A stretch of DNA of 64,000 nt, taken from assembly GCA_963971285.1 (NCBI GenBank), contig OZ020246.1, forward strand, positions 13,809,217 through 13,873,216. Reading direction: 5' to 3'. The notes beneath the pieces were generated by a model. It made no database searches. It was not told the DNA's origin and saw only the letters and a program-made list of their open reading frames with translations. Below, piece after piece: positions 23,001 through 34,075 of this stretch. Every line of letters begins with the position of its first letter. The first letter of the stretch is position 1. Both the position numbers and the translations under genes were made by a program. The stretch is from Astropecten irregularis. Its lineage: Eukaryota > Echinodermata > Asteroidea > Paxillosida > Astropectinidae.

Positions 23001-23340
23001 CCGCCATACATAAATATACCATAAATATACATGTGATGCTTTCTGCGTAGCAAACTTCCAAAATCTTGCGCCCCTCCAAAAAGAAAAATAGCTTCATCAA
23101 CGCAAACCAAAAATCAAAGTTCAAAATATAATCCGTCTTCACAAAATCAAACTCATTTTATGATATGAAATTTTTTTGTTTTGCTCAGAACAAATTTGTA
23201 AATGTGGATCCTGAATTTTATACTAGCATCTTTTCTCCTTCTTAAGCTTATAGTCGTGAGTATCTAAAGGCTGATAATGGCTGTCGTACATGCTTTTTAG
23301 AGCACGTAGTGATTCTATGCTTTGAACCCTTTATCTACAG

Positions 23341-23418
23341 AGCAAGCTGCTACTCTGCCTAGGAACTTCAAACCGGCTGAAAATTCTAACACTAGCACGC
23401 CACTAACCACCACTGAGT
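23341..23418 (+). CDS. FHOD3: FHOD linker exon 12 (26 codons)
   Basis: Acceptor AG at 23339-23340 (TTTATCTACAG), consensus donor GTAAGT at 23419. Reads QAATLPRNFKPAENSNTSTP then LTTTE, a polar Thr/Asn-rich linker. 78 nt, phase 1 at both ends. No domain recognised. Confidence 0.8.
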
Positions 23419-23997
23419 GTAAGTCAATGCATAGCAATCCACTACGGCTGGATAAGTTCATTTTAACTTTTTTTTAATCTATCACCAAAGTGATTTGTAT
23501 GGAGACATCACACGTTGCTTAAAGGAAAGAAAAACCCTGGTCTTTTAGCTTTAATACTGGTAGTGTTAAGAAGATCTTTCCTGACACTATTATTGTCTAA
23601 TGTCTCTTGTGAATATCTAATAATAAAGTTATTCAATGTTTGAGACCGGAGTCAGAATTGTTTTTACTTCAACTTTGTTATTTGATGTGTTAATTTTCCA
23701 GTTATTATTATTACTATTATACAACTGTTATGTAGCGCCCATATCCCAAAGGTGCGTAACAATGCATTACAAAAACAGCTATCATACTAAAAACGTTAAA
23801 TGATGCAGCTATAAATTATGATTATGCATGTAAAAGATGCAGTTGCAGTCAGACGTATTCAAATTAGCAACAGGTTTGTAGTTGGCTTTAGCAAACAGCC
23901 ATTTTGTTTTTCTCGTATAGGTCCTACTGAATAGCCAAGTATGTGGAGGTTGCCACTGAATATGAATTTTAATTATTCCTTTAGACCCAGGGCAATC

Positions 23998-24392
23998 AAA
24001 ATCGTTCAGAACACAGAGTTAAATTTAAAAAAAATAAAAAATAGAGTGCGCGCTTTGTAGTCAATGCGCATGTTGCCGGCACTCCGGCATGGACGCGCAG
24101 CCGCCATTTGAGTTGGGGTGACTGAGCAGCAGCAGTAATTCCAAATACCTGGATGACATTCAACTGCGCGCTCTTTGTGTGACGCGACAGGTGAAACAAT
24201 GTGTGGAACACTGGTCTACATCAGTAGTGTGGAACCATTCCAGCCGGTTAATTCACTTGGCTTACTGCTCGCACGAATTTGGAAACGGGACGCGCGCATT
24301 TTGTCTAAGCCAATGGCGCCGAATGTATCACGCACAGAGTGCACACTCTAGTTTTTTAAATTTAATTCTATGGTCAGAAACCATATTAGATA
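23998..24392. mobile_element. Large imperfect palindromic element
   Basis: Outer arms CAGAACACAGAGTTAAATTT and AAATTTAATTCTATGGTCAG plus inner GAGTGCGCGCTTTG / CGCACAGAGTGCACACTC; a second palindrome CAACTGCGCGC lies near the centre. Confidence 0.55.
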
Positions 24393-24596
24393 TTATAGGA
24401 TATTGAAGGAATTTGCAAAATAAGATCAACATTTGTCAGTATACTTTGTTCTGGTATGTGCAGGCCAAACTTGGTCCATGTGAAAATTTGATATTACACT
24501 TTTACTGGGTTTTGGTAGATTCAGTCCTAGGGCTCTCCGCCCATAACCCCATTGTTGTACTTATATGCAATTTTCCAATGTACATCATTGATGCAG

Positions 24597-24644
24597 ATGT
24601 GTCCCACAGGAGGAGGAACCGAGATGAGAAACCGGAAGAGACAG
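24597..24644 (+). CDS. FHOD3: FHOD linker exon 13 (16 codons)
   Basis: Tiny basic/acidic exon reading VSHRRRNRDEKPEET; acceptor AG at 24595-24596, donor GTAAAC at 24645. An alternative acceptor AG at 24608-24609 would create a stop codon with the preceding split base, so the upstream site was chosen. 48 nt, phase 1 at both ends. Confidence 0.65.
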
Positions 24645-24666
24645 GTAAACAGTCTACTAGTACCAA

Positions 24667-24884
24667 GGGGCTATTTCCAAACCTCAGCTCAGGCTTTATC
24701 TCTGTCATCCATATGTTGGAAATATAGGTTGGGGTTTTTCACTGAAGGTGAAGCTCCGGTTTTTTTTTACTGTAGAATCTACTTCCAAACCGCAGTCAAA
24801 AGCCTCTATTTTGATACCCCTTATTTTTTTAAATAGATCCACGAAATGGATCCGGAGCCATTGCCGAGGTTGGAAAAGGTTCCA
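24667..24884. mobile_element. Hexamer-TIR MITE, diverged copy
   Basis: Left GGGGCTATTTCCAAACCTCA, right TGCCGAGGTTGGAAAAGGTT. Interior matches the family (GAAATATAGGTTGGGGTTTT, CAAAAGCCTCTATTTTGATA, CACGAAATGGATCCGGAGCC). Confidence 0.8.
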
Positions 24885-25069
24885 AGTTCCCTACATGTCG
24901 CGTCCGTACAACCTACTTTTGCTTGTTGTAACTCTAACACTGTTCATCATTATGAATTACCCATTATGATTTAGACTCCTTTCCTTAATCGGTAGCCAAT
25001 CATATCCAACGTTTCCAAAGAATGGGGAAATTGTTCTAGTCATTTAAAGGGGGCATCCAATAAGACGAT

Positions 25070-25545
25070 GTGAAACAGTGGTGCGGTACAAGTAGGACAG
25101 ATACCCACCTCCAGTCTGTGACGCACAAGCTCTCCTATGGACCTAGTGAATCACTCCCTCCAGGTTCAAGTGAGGGATGGCCTACCTGGTTGTGTCTGAA
25201 TTGCCTACGGACTGGAACAGGACGATGCAAAGTCCTTATGCAGAAATGGGGCTACAATAGGGATGGAGAAACTACCTGCGACTATGGGGAGGGGCAGATG
25301 ATGCAACACCTTTTGGTCTGCCCCCTCCTACCAGAGCCATGCACTGTCAAAGATCTGGAGTCTTTCAACATCAGATCTTGTACCCTTCACTGGACAGGAA
25401 TTGTGTCGTGACCCATGTATGACAGAATGTGTTCAAGCAGCAGAAGACAGAGAGGGATGCAGAAGTTGGACAGCAAAATTAAAGGCCAAAAAGCAGCCTC
25501 CTGGAGTGACCTGACCTGATTTAAAGGGTTCTTTTTGTGATGCAT
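25070..25545 (+). mobile_element. LINE (non-LTR retrotransposon) 3' remnant
   Basis: The + strand ORF 25070-25411 carries the pattern seen at the C-terminus of LINE ORF2 proteins after the reverse transcriptase: WxxLNxLRTGTGRC, then KWGYNRD, CDYGEGQMMQHLLVCPLL, then ESFN and a final tryptophan before the stop at 25409. Only the last 110 or so residues survive. No poly-A tail is obvious, and I did not find RT catalytic motifs upstream. Confidence 0.8.
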
Positions 25546-25685
25546 AGCTTGCATCTAAATAAAGGTGTCAGTCTTGAGTGACGTCTTGAACACTCGAATG
25601 GACTCTGGTGGAAGGGTGTTAGACCATAGTATCTAAAAGCCCTATGATGACTAGAGCTAACTGTATTCCTCTTGTGCAATTGCAG

Positions 25686-25751
25686 TTTCCACGACCATCA
25701 TTGCCAGTAAACCAGCCAAGGTGACCTCACCCCCAGCGGAAGAGAATGGCG
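25686..25751 (+). CDS. FHOD3: FHOD linker exon 14 (22 codons)
   Basis: Acceptor AG at 25684-25685, donor GTAAGT at 25752. Reads STTIIASKPAKVTSPPAEEN then G. 66 nt, phase 1 at both ends. Ser/Pro/Lys-rich linker without a recognised domain. A LINE 3' remnant ends 150-270 bp upstream. Confidence 0.82.
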
Positions 25752-26194
25752 GTAAGTCTCTCTTGCTCTGACATTTGGTTTTTCAAGATCATTGCTTCCA
25801 CCAGAAGCTAGCGGCTTTGGTTTTTACATACATGTACGTGTGTGCGGGTCAGTGAGGGGAATTGGTTCGTACGTTAGAGTATTACCAACGTTGTAAATGT
25901 CTGTATACCATAAACCAACCTAACCACAGGGCTTGCTAGATCTCTCGGTAAATAAATTAAATTTTTTCTGGTAGTGACACCTCATTTACGTCATCATACA
26001 TGGGTTTGTTAAGTGCGTTTAGTTTCAAGCACACTTTTAAAGATGGCTTGCCTTTCTTTACACTTGCACTGCATACTTTTTGATTCTGTGAGAATGTGAC
26101 GTTTTGTTTGCACTGACACTTAAGCAACTTGCTTTCTCGCACTTTTGGTATAAATTGAACATAATCACTCACCTTTGACTTCTGCAAGTGCTTC

Positions 26195-26462
26195 TTCAGA
26201 TGTTTGACAGTACATGAAGCAATACTGCAGAATGCTGTGTAAATACGAAGTGATCAAAGACAAATTTACTGGGATTCGAACCAGCAACCTCCGTAATATT
26301 GTACTGGCTCTTTTACCAACCGAGCTACCCAGTCCTATGTTGGTGGTGTCCCTAATAGTCAATTAGCTTTGTTCGTTTGGCAGTCAGAAGCATTGTTCAC
26401 TTTTCAATGACGTTTCATTTTTTTAAATTCAGTCAGTTTCCCTTGTGGTTATTTGATGATTA
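26195..26462 (-). mobile_element. tRNA-derived SINE, diverged copy 2
   Basis: Minus-strand tRNA-like head (GGGTAGCTCGGTTGGTAAAA, T arm TGGTTCGAATCCCAGT) with the same flank as the copy at 22.8 kb (AGTCAATTAGCTTTGTTCGT, TTCCCTTGTGGTTATTTGAT). Confidence 0.75.
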
Positions 26463-26511
26463 TACTGATAAACTAGCACGTTGTCAAGGAAGACATTTTC
26501 AAAAATGAGAG

Positions 26512-26730
26512 TTAAGGCCTTTTCACATGATGCTAAAACAAAAGCAAGGCAGGCAAATTGTTTTTCTCATGTTTGAGAAATCTTACAAAAGTGATGTCAT
26601 CGTTTGAAAGGATGCAAATACTTGAGAGTGACCAGCGTCCCTGGTGAATCCTTGAGAAATTTCTCAAGCATGAGAAAAACTAGCAAACCTTGCGAGTTTT
26701 ATTTAGCATCGTATGAAAAGGACTTTATAC
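26512..26730. mobile_element. Palindromic MITE, 'AAGGCCTTTTCACATGATGC' type
   Basis: Left AAGGCCTTTTCACATGATGC and right GCATCGTATGAAAAGGACTTT are inverted; inner TTTCTCATGTTTGAGAAATC / TTTCTCAAGCATGAGAAAAA. Confidence 0.75.
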
Positions 26731-26971
26731 CGGAAGTCAGCAAAAATATTGCTACAAAGTGTCGCTGAGTCGAGGTTCAACCATCAACAGAGTTCCTTGT
26801 ATGGTGTCAAAGAACAAATATCAAAGAAAAAGGAAGCCGCCTTCTCTCTCTCTCCTGAAGATGGCTAAAGCACCCTGGCCAAAACGTAGAGATAATTTTT
26901 CTTAACGGTCCTTCTTAGGACCACACACCTTCCAAAAAAGAGTGTAGTACATGGTGTATCCGCAAGTCTCA

Positions 26972-27326
26972 CTTAAAGGTAGTATCATACTTTGGTAAGA
27001 AACCAAAACAGAAATGTTCACAGATTTACATATAATTTACAGGGTATGAAGATGGTGCTGGTAGAAACATACTGAAAATGTTTCCGACTGAAATGGTGTA
27101 TTAATCCAGAAATTAGTCAAACAATGACCGGAAATCTTTTAAAAGATCAGAAATAAAAGAGAAAAGACTTAAGAAATACTGTGGCAGTTTTTCACTGTTT
27201 TCTCAAAAAGTGGGCACCGTATGGGACTGAAATTCTCACAGATGACTGTGACTGTATCTGTCTTGATATTCCTGCCCATAAATCTGTATTTCTTTGATAA
27301 AAACCAAAGTATGATATCACCTTTAA
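26972..27326 (+). mobile_element. TTAAAGG MITE, A type
   Basis: Full length, TTAAAGGTAGTATCATACTT to ACCAAAGTATGATATCACCT TTAAA. The right end lies 85 bp before the exon 15 acceptor. Confidence 0.9.
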
Positions 27327-27410
27327 ATAAAGCTTTCCTTATCCAAAGCACAATTTTGAATGTTTTTCTTCCCCCTACACCACGGTCACCTTGTTTCTCT
27401 CCACCATCAG

Positions 27411-27476
27411 ACATCACTTCTCCCTCTCATAGGAGTAGACGTCGGCGGTCCTCGTCAACAAAATCCCCCACGGAGA
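27411..27476 (+). CDS. FHOD3: FHOD linker exon 15, SR-rich (22 codons)
   Basis: Good pyrimidine tract and acceptor AG at 27409-27410, donor GTAAGT at 27477. Reads ITSPSHRSRRRRSSSTKSPT: a very basic Arg/Ser cluster, a possible kinase target or polyanion-binding patch (inference). Its acceptor lies only about 85 bp after a TTAAAGG-type MITE (26972-27326). Confidence 0.83.
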
Positions 27477-28380
27477 GTAAGTCCAGACCTGGCATGAATG
27501 AATGAAAAACCCAAACAAACCCAAACACAAGTCTGTAATAACCAAACCAAAATCAGCATGGAGAACTGTAATTTAATATTTTTGTCGACTTTTCTTTTCC
27601 AATTTTTTTTTTGTACTCGTGAAAACCTATTCTTCTCCTTTCTAGCTTGATAAACCTCCGACCTTGGACCTTCCTTGTCCACGAAAAATTTATTTTTGAC
27701 CCGTCTTTTTGAAGCCTGTGCTGTCTTTACGATGGAATTGCGTGTTTTTTCTTGTAAATTCCTCTCCCATCCTGCTTCTCGAAAAAAAATTTCTCTTTCA
27801 AGTTTTCTTCTTTTTTTTATTTGTATCTGGTGACGGGTGATTTTCCAAAATCTTGCATGGACATTATAAACCAGTCATTATTACTCTTCAGTCGATTCCT
27901 TTCAATTCACTCAACTAATTATTCATTATTCACTAAAATAATGTGTACGACATTTCTCTAAAAAAAACCAAACTATTCATTCTACAAAATCGGGAACTTC
28001 CATTGGTGAAATTTTATTGACAACAGCTACAAATGTCAACTAATAAGAATTGTTTCATTCTGACCCTGTCAATGTCTTCTGATGTTTTAGTTTATTTTTT
28101 TATCCTATTGTTTCATTTGTGACCCATTTGACAAATTTTACTGTGGTGTGTTGTGGTGTCCCTGATATGGATGCTTAGTGTTAAGTGTTCTAAATATTGT
28201 ATTTATAGGAAGTAATGTAGTAGTTAGTTTCTGTTCTTGTGCTCATGTACACTTTCCTGTTCTTGTCATGCCTGTTTCTGTTTTGCCCTAAGTAGGAATT
28301 ATAGTTTGTATAGGTATAGGAATTTAATTTGTACCACATTTTAATAACATCTTAACAAGTATCCTACAGGTACATGTCAA
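27477..28380. other. Intron 15, start: nothing recognised
   Basis: T-rich tracts and unique sequence. Confidence 0.6.
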
Positions 28381-28560
28381 TACAAGTAATTAATTGCTGC
28401 AAACTGCTCATCAGCCAAAATGACCTGAAATAAAATGCTTGGAGTTAGGAGGGCCTGACGCGTTTCGATCCTAGCAGGATCTTTCTCCTTTTTTTTCAGC
28501 CTTTGAGAAAGATCCTACTAAGATCAAAACACATCAGACCCTCCTGACTCTAATCAAGTA
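28381..28560. mobile_element. Palindromic 'AGGAGGGCCTGA' element, copy 2
   Basis: CTTGGAGTTAGGAGGGCCTG, then TCGATCCTAGCAGGATCTTT, then CTTTGAGAAAGATCCTACTA and CAGACCCTCCTGACTC. Left flank as in copy 1. Confidence 0.75.
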
Positions 28561-29029
28561 TCGCATGTGAGACAGAGCTCACCTTTTTTACTTTTGCTTA
28601 TAGATTTTTTTTTTCACAACCTAGTATTTCATTCTGAACAGGGCTTAAATTTTGTGCAAAAAAGCACTGGACAGCAGGTCTTGTATCTGAAGCATTTTAC
28701 TAGACCTGAACTTTTTTTCACAAGACCTGTGGCATTCATGTACATAGGAAAATCGTAATTGTATGCAATATTGTGTCTAAAATCATCAGTTTAGGAAAAT
28801 TTTTATTTGTGCAAGGAAAACAAAATCACTAGACAGCCGGACTAGTGCAGTACACACTTTACTAGACCAACACTGAAATCACTAGACTCGGTCCTCGGTC
28901 TAGTGGATATTTCCAGCCCTGCTCAAGTAACTCAGTATTGTCGTTTTAGTTCTGTGCCATTTTGCTTGAACTTTGAACTTTTTTTTAGTATATTATTAGA
29001 TACTAGAAACCATGATGTGTTAGAACCTA

Positions 29030-29700
29030 GTGCCTGTGTCAACTTTTAACCCCATTTGGCCAAATTGTGTACCCTTGCATCAGGATTTAATACCCCTGTG
29101 TCAGAGTTTAAGCCATAAAAAAAAAATTTTTGTATTGGCGTAACCCGCCCGACCCAAAAATATGCCCCGACCTTAAACATTTTAAACCAAAAAAATAAAA
29201 ATAAAAATTAAATTAAAAATTAAAAACCGGAAAAACGAAACAAAAGAAATCGCACATTTCTATGCAGATTAAAAGCTTAAGTTAAAAGGAGCAAAAGATG
29301 GAAACCAGACTGGTTAAAGTTGTTATGTCATTTCTTGTCTTTTTTTGACTTGTCAAATAACTGTGATATACAGGAAAAAAGCATTTAATACAGGAAAAAT
29401 TAAATTATAAAAAATAAAAAATCCGCCCGCCCTACCCTATTTTCCAACCCTCCGTTACTCCAATACCATTTTTTTTTTTTATGGCCTCAGTAAACTGCAT
29501 CATGATTAAGTACCCCTTTGTCAACCTTCAACCCCATTTGGCCAAATTTAGTACCCTTTTGTCAGGATTTAGTACCTCTGTCTCAAATTTAGTACCCTTG
29601 TATCACAACTTAGTACCCTAGTACCCCAGAGTTGACTACTCCTATTTCAGATTTAAGTCGTGCAGTGTTAGAACTAACTACCCCATGTGAGGGATTCCAA
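29030..29700 (+). repeat. TAGTACCC-type minisatellite split by an inserted MITE
   Basis: Units such as CCCATTTGGCCAAATT and TCAGGATTTA(A/G)TACC occur at 29050-29110 and again at 29500-29640. A MITE (29112-29487) separates the two halves. Confidence 0.65.
29112..29487. mobile_element. AT-rich MITE, 'GCCATAAAAAAAAAA' type
   Basis: Ends GCCATAAAAAAAAAATTTTT GTATTGGCGTAAC and its inverse GTTACTCCAATACC...TTATGGC. Interior: CCGCCCGACCC / CCGCCCGCCCT. Confidence 0.7.
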
Positions 29701-29716
29701 TTCCATGTGTGTTCTA

Positions 29717-30197
29717 CCCATAGACATAAATAACCTATAGACTGACAGCAGAGGGCGCGAGCGCATAATTTTGGAAAACGGACCCCATCTTAAACAATGA
29801 TGGGCAAACTTGTGCGTCACTGGTGCGCGAGGCTCACGCAGCGTACGTTATTACAATTGTTTTATTGCGAATTCTCGCAAAGATTCTAAAAAGAGGCTAC
29901 TTCCCTCTCGTAAAATCAAGACGAAATTTCAAACACAAAAGTTTTCATTCAATCTTTCCATTATTTGAGAAACATATATGTTGCACATACTGTGCAGTGG
30001 TATGTGAGCTAAACCTAATGCTCCAATGGGTTTTAAGTGGATATCAATTCGTTTTCATCTAGAATTTCCTGTTTGAATCAATCTCTTCTATTTAATCGTT
30101 GCCCATAGTTTGGCAATAGTCGGGTGCCGTCACAATTACGGTACCCCGTCGTGCATTTGAATAGGGCACTGTCGGTCTATAGGTTATTTATGTCTGT
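29717..30197. mobile_element. MITE with 'ATAGACATAAATAACC' ends
   Basis: Terminal inverted repeats of about 30 bp: ATAGACATAAATAACCTATA GACTGACAG and CTGTCGGTCTATAGGTTATT TATGTCTGTG. The open frame inside (29823-30062) has no recognisable domain. Confidence 0.8.
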
Positions 30198-30639
30198 GAT
30201 CCAGTACCCCATATGTCCCTATGTAGTCAGATTATAGCACTTTTGATACCTATTCATATACCCTATGCACTTTCCCCTTGTCCTGTGCTGTAGCCATCAC
30301 CGTTATTCTACCCAATAAGAAACAGACGGCCAGAGTACATTTTGAAGGTAAACGTTTCTTCTTCTGGCAAGCTGTCGGAATGAAAAAAAACAAAACAAAT
30401 AATAAACAAGCGAAAAAATGAAAAATCAACTGGAATAATACTGCAATGAAGCAATGCATTGAGTTTATTTTTTGCAAAGTGCCCAAAATGCTGAGGACAG
30501 TTAATTTTCATTTAATTTATTTTTAATTTTATTAAGAATTTGTGCACGCCACAGATTGCATGTTACCTTGCACGATGTTTAAGATGAACTCTTTCTGTTT
30601 TTGCAAAAGATTGCAATGAAAACAAAACAAAACAAAGAA

Positions 30640-31565
30640 TATGCAAGGATCTTTCTCAAAGGCTAAAGGCTCTTTTAGAAAGATCCTGCTAGGATTGAAA
30701 CATCTGGCCCTACTAACTCTTTTAGACTTGAGAAAGATCCTGCTAGGATCGAAACAACAGGCCCTCCTAACTCTTTTAGACTTGGTGAAAGATCCTGCTA
30801 AGATTGAAAAAAACAGGCCCTCCTAACTTGTTAAAACTTTATAGAGAAAGATCCTGCTAGGACTGAAACATCAGGCCCTCCTAACTCTTTTAGCTTTTGA
30901 GAAAGATCCTGCTAGGAATGAAACGACAGGCCCTCCTTACTCTTTTAGCCTTTGAGAAAGATCCTGCTTGGATCGAAACATCATTCCCTCCTAACTCTTT
31001 TAGACTTGGAGAAAGATCCTGCAAGGATCGAAACAACAGGCCCTCCTAACTCTTTTAGACTTTAAGAAAGATCCTGCTAGGATAGAAACAACAGGCCCTC
31101 CTAACTCTTTTAGACTTTAAGAAAGATCCTGCTAGGATTGAAACATCAGGCCCTCCTAACTCTTTTAGACTTTAAGAAAGATCCTGCTAGGATTGAAACA
31201 TCAGGCCCTCCTAACTCTTTTAGACTTGGTGAAAGATCCTGCTTGGATCGAAACAATAGTCCCTTCTATTAAAACTCTTTTAGACTTTATAGAGGAAGAT
31301 CCTGCTAGGATTGAAACATCAGGCCCTCCTAACTCTTTTAGCCTTTGAGAAAGATCCTGCTAGGATCGGAACGTCAGGCTGTCTTAACTCCAAGCAAGAC
31401 CAAAAAATAAAAAAAAGAATGTGCGAGGATCTTTCTCAAAGACTGAATGCTCTTTTAGAAAGACCCTGCTAGGATTGAAACAACAGGCCCTCCTACATCT
31501 TTTAGACTAGAGAAAGATCCTGCTGGGATCGGATCATCAGGCTGTTTTAAGCTTAACTCCAAGCA
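30640..31565 (+). repeat. Tandem array of the 'AGGAGGGCCTGA' element arm
   Basis: About 15 direct repeats of about 50-60 bp: GAAAGATCCTGCTAGGAT, TGAAACATCAGGCCCTCCTA, ACTCTTTTAGACTT. Units vary at scattered positions. The unit is the right arm of the palindromic element at 1243, 28381, 42345 and 62365. Segments at both ends (near 30645 and 31425) read AAGGATCTTTCTCAAA in the opposite sense, like the left arm of the element. Confidence 0.88.
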
Positions 31566-31910
31566 AGACCACTTCATATTGGCATGTTTAAACTATCTAT
31601 TGTGCATTTGATTCTACAATAACAAGCACTGCTAGCGGGTTATTTTCCTAACCAATAGCAAGCTCAGCTGCTAACCAGCAGAAGCTGATGCCCATGTCAT
31701 TATAGATAGTTGATTAGATATGGACACGTAGATGACACTACAGCATGTTATAATTTAAAACTTCTAATTTGGTACTTTAGGGAGACATTCTCATAGGGTC
31801 ATGTACAAATTGCACTCAACCGGTACCCTGTTACTTAACATCCTCCAAACCAATCAACTTGAAATCGATGTATGTTCATATTGAGAGCATTCTCTGTCTT
31901 CTATTGAAAT

Positions 31911-32228
31911 TTAAAGCTGCTATCATACTTTGGTACAAAATCAAGACACGTTCACTGATTTACGTATAACTTACAGGGTATAAACATAGACCTGTTACAG
32001 CATTTTAGGCAGAAATGGTATGTTTGTATTTATCCTGAAATTAGTTAATACCGGAAACAGCAATTACCTCACAATTTTGTGTAACATTTGCAACTGTTTT
32101 CTACTGTTTCCAATGACCAATTCAGCTGAAGATTTCACAGGGTTGTTTTTATTTCATGACAAATCAAATTTTGAGCAGACCGCAGAGCTGTTCTATCAAC
32201 TTTACCAAAGTTTGAGGGTACTTTTAAA
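31911..32228 (+). mobile_element. TTAAAGG MITE, B type
   Basis: Shares the left half with A-type copies but ends CATGACAAATCAAATTTTGA GCAGACC, CTATCAACTTTACCAAAG: a different right half. Confidence 0.75.
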
Positions 32229-32502
32229 GGTAGCTGATACCTAATATAAGAAGACTGTATTCCCTGATGTGTACCAAATGATGCAAATGTCTCTCCAATT
32301 TCCAAATTGTAGTTGCATATGGATGGCAAAGATTGTAGGAAGAATGTGTACGTAGTGTAATATGTGGCAAACAGCACAGAAGGCCGACCATTAAACAGAA
32401 CGTTATACTGTCAGCCCTTAACTTGCATTTTGCATAATCTGATTGTAATACAGGATTGAAACATTGAATGCTAATGAGGGTTATTGATGATTAATTATTT
32501 CA

Positions 32503-32879
32503 TTAAAGGGCATGTATAACATTGGTAACCAACCAAAACAGAAGTCTTCACAGATTGACATATAACTTACAGGGTATAAAGACGGTAATGGTAGAAACAT
32601 ACTGTGAATCGTTTTTTGGCCTGAAATGCTGTATTTATCCAGGAACGAGTAAAACCAAACACCAAAACATTTTTGATCTTGGAAAGTTAAAAAATGAGAC
32701 AGCTATTACCACACAAATTTGGTGTAACAATTGCAACAGTTTTGTACTGTTTTCTACAGTTTCCAGTGATCAGTTGAGCTGAAAATCTCACAGGTTTGTT
32801 TTTATTCCATGACAAATCAAATTATGAGCAGCCTGCAGCTGTTCTGTCATCTTTACCAATGTTGTACATGCCCATTTAC
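32503..32879 (+). mobile_element. TTAAAGGGCATGTA MITE, C type
   Basis: Interior as B type but termini changed to TTAAAGGGCATGTATAACAT TGGTAAC and TTACCAATGTTGTACATGCC C. Matching copy at 41659-42035. Confidence 0.8.
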
Positions 32880-33061
32880 ACCTTAGCAATGTGCATAAGA
32901 CAATTGATGTAATGTGTACACATCTTTGACTATGGTTGCCCATGCATGCTTAGAGAGTACATCGTCATGTTAGGAGCAATCTTGAATGTTGTGATATGGA
33001 TTGTAGAGGTCTTGAACCCAGAACTGCTGCAGCTGCACACATTGTGAACCCGTATTCGTTG

Positions 33062-33232
33062 GTTTTAAGATTCCTTAACCCTAACCCTCCATACTTACCA
33101 CACAAAACAAGAGCTGTTTACCACACATTACCACCGAACTGTATATCATAAACCACACATAACAGAACATCCACAGGAGAAGACCAACATGTGTGGTGAA
33201 TTGTGGTATGCATGTGGGTTAGGGTTGAAGTT
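33062..33232. mobile_element. Palindromic element with CCTAACCCTAACC ends
   Basis: TTAACCCTAACCCTCCATAC at the left, GTATGCATGTGGGTTAGGGT at the right, with CCACACATTACCACC inside. Only two telomere-like units per end, so a MITE, not a telomere relic. It ends 38 bp before exon 16. Confidence 0.6.
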
Positions 33233-33270
33233 ATCATCGGTCTGACGTTTGTTGGATGTTTCTCCCTTAG

Positions 33271-33318
33271 ACCAGCCAGCCGAACCCGACGCCATCGCCG
33301 CCCTTATGCCCCCAGACT
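33271..33318 (+). CDS. FHOD3: FHOD linker exon 16 (16 codons)
   Basis: Acceptor AG at 33269-33270 (TTTCTCCCTTAG), donor GTGAGT at 33319. Reads QPAEPDAIAALMPPD. 48 nt, phase 1. The 5.8-kb intron before it is filled with repeats, including a tandem array. Confidence 0.78.
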
Positions 33319-33629
33319 GTGAGTATACCATGCATGGTGTGACCCTCGACCGGCATGGTTGTGAGCACGGGACTGGTTAGGAAGCCTACCGGATCAAATC
33401 CATTGAGTTTGAAAAGAATAAAACTCTTATGACAGTTCACAGTACCTCACGTAACTTCAAAGCAATTTAAGCAATCTAAAAAAGACCCATTTTGGATATT
33501 GTAGAAACAAAATCAGGCATGCAGCTGATTTTATTTTCAAGTTTGCATTGAGCTTCCACTCAAAAACACGGAAAACTGTAAGGAATTCTACCATATTTTC
33601 TGTTTTGATTGATTTTGCATGGCTTGTTC

Positions 33630-34075
33630 CTAGGTAGTAGTCACTGATCATAGACACGTGTGTAAAAAATGAAGCCATAGCCCTGCCATCTAGCCGTAGC
33701 CTAATTGATACTGAATCACACTATGGATATGACTGCTGGCTTAGGGTCCATGGTAGCAGTGGCTTACCATAGATACGTGTGTCAAATATAAAACCGACCC
33801 CTGGCCATCTAGCCATATCCTAATTGATACTGAATCACACTATGGCTATGACAGCTGACTTAGGGTCCATGGTAGCAGCGGCTTACCATAGACACGTGTG
33901 TAAAAATGAAGCCGAAGCCCGGCCATCTAGCCATAGCCTAATTGATACTGAATGACACTATGGCTATGACTGCTGGCTTACAGTCCATGGTTAGCAGCGG
34001 CTTACCATAGACTCGTGTGTAAAAATGAAGCCGAAGCCTGGCCATCTAGCTGTAGCCAAACTGAACTGTTGCCTG
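33630..34075 (+). repeat. Tandem repeat, about 119 bp unit, nearly 4 copies
   Basis: CTAATTGATACTGAATCACA, CTATGGCTATGACTGCTGGC, GGTCCATGGTAGCAG, GGCTTACCATAGACACGTGT and GGCCATCTAGCCATAGC recur in order from 33630 to 34075. Confidence 0.85.

Noticed and set aside
30640-31565. CRISPR-like array of regular repeats
   Set aside because: The whole 50-60 bp unit is repeated with no unique spacers, units vary in length and sequence, and the setting is an animal intron. It is a tandem satellite derived from a palindromic element.
33062-33232. Interstitial telomere repeat (CCTAACCCTAACC)
   Set aside because: Only about two units at each end of a palindromic element; no array.
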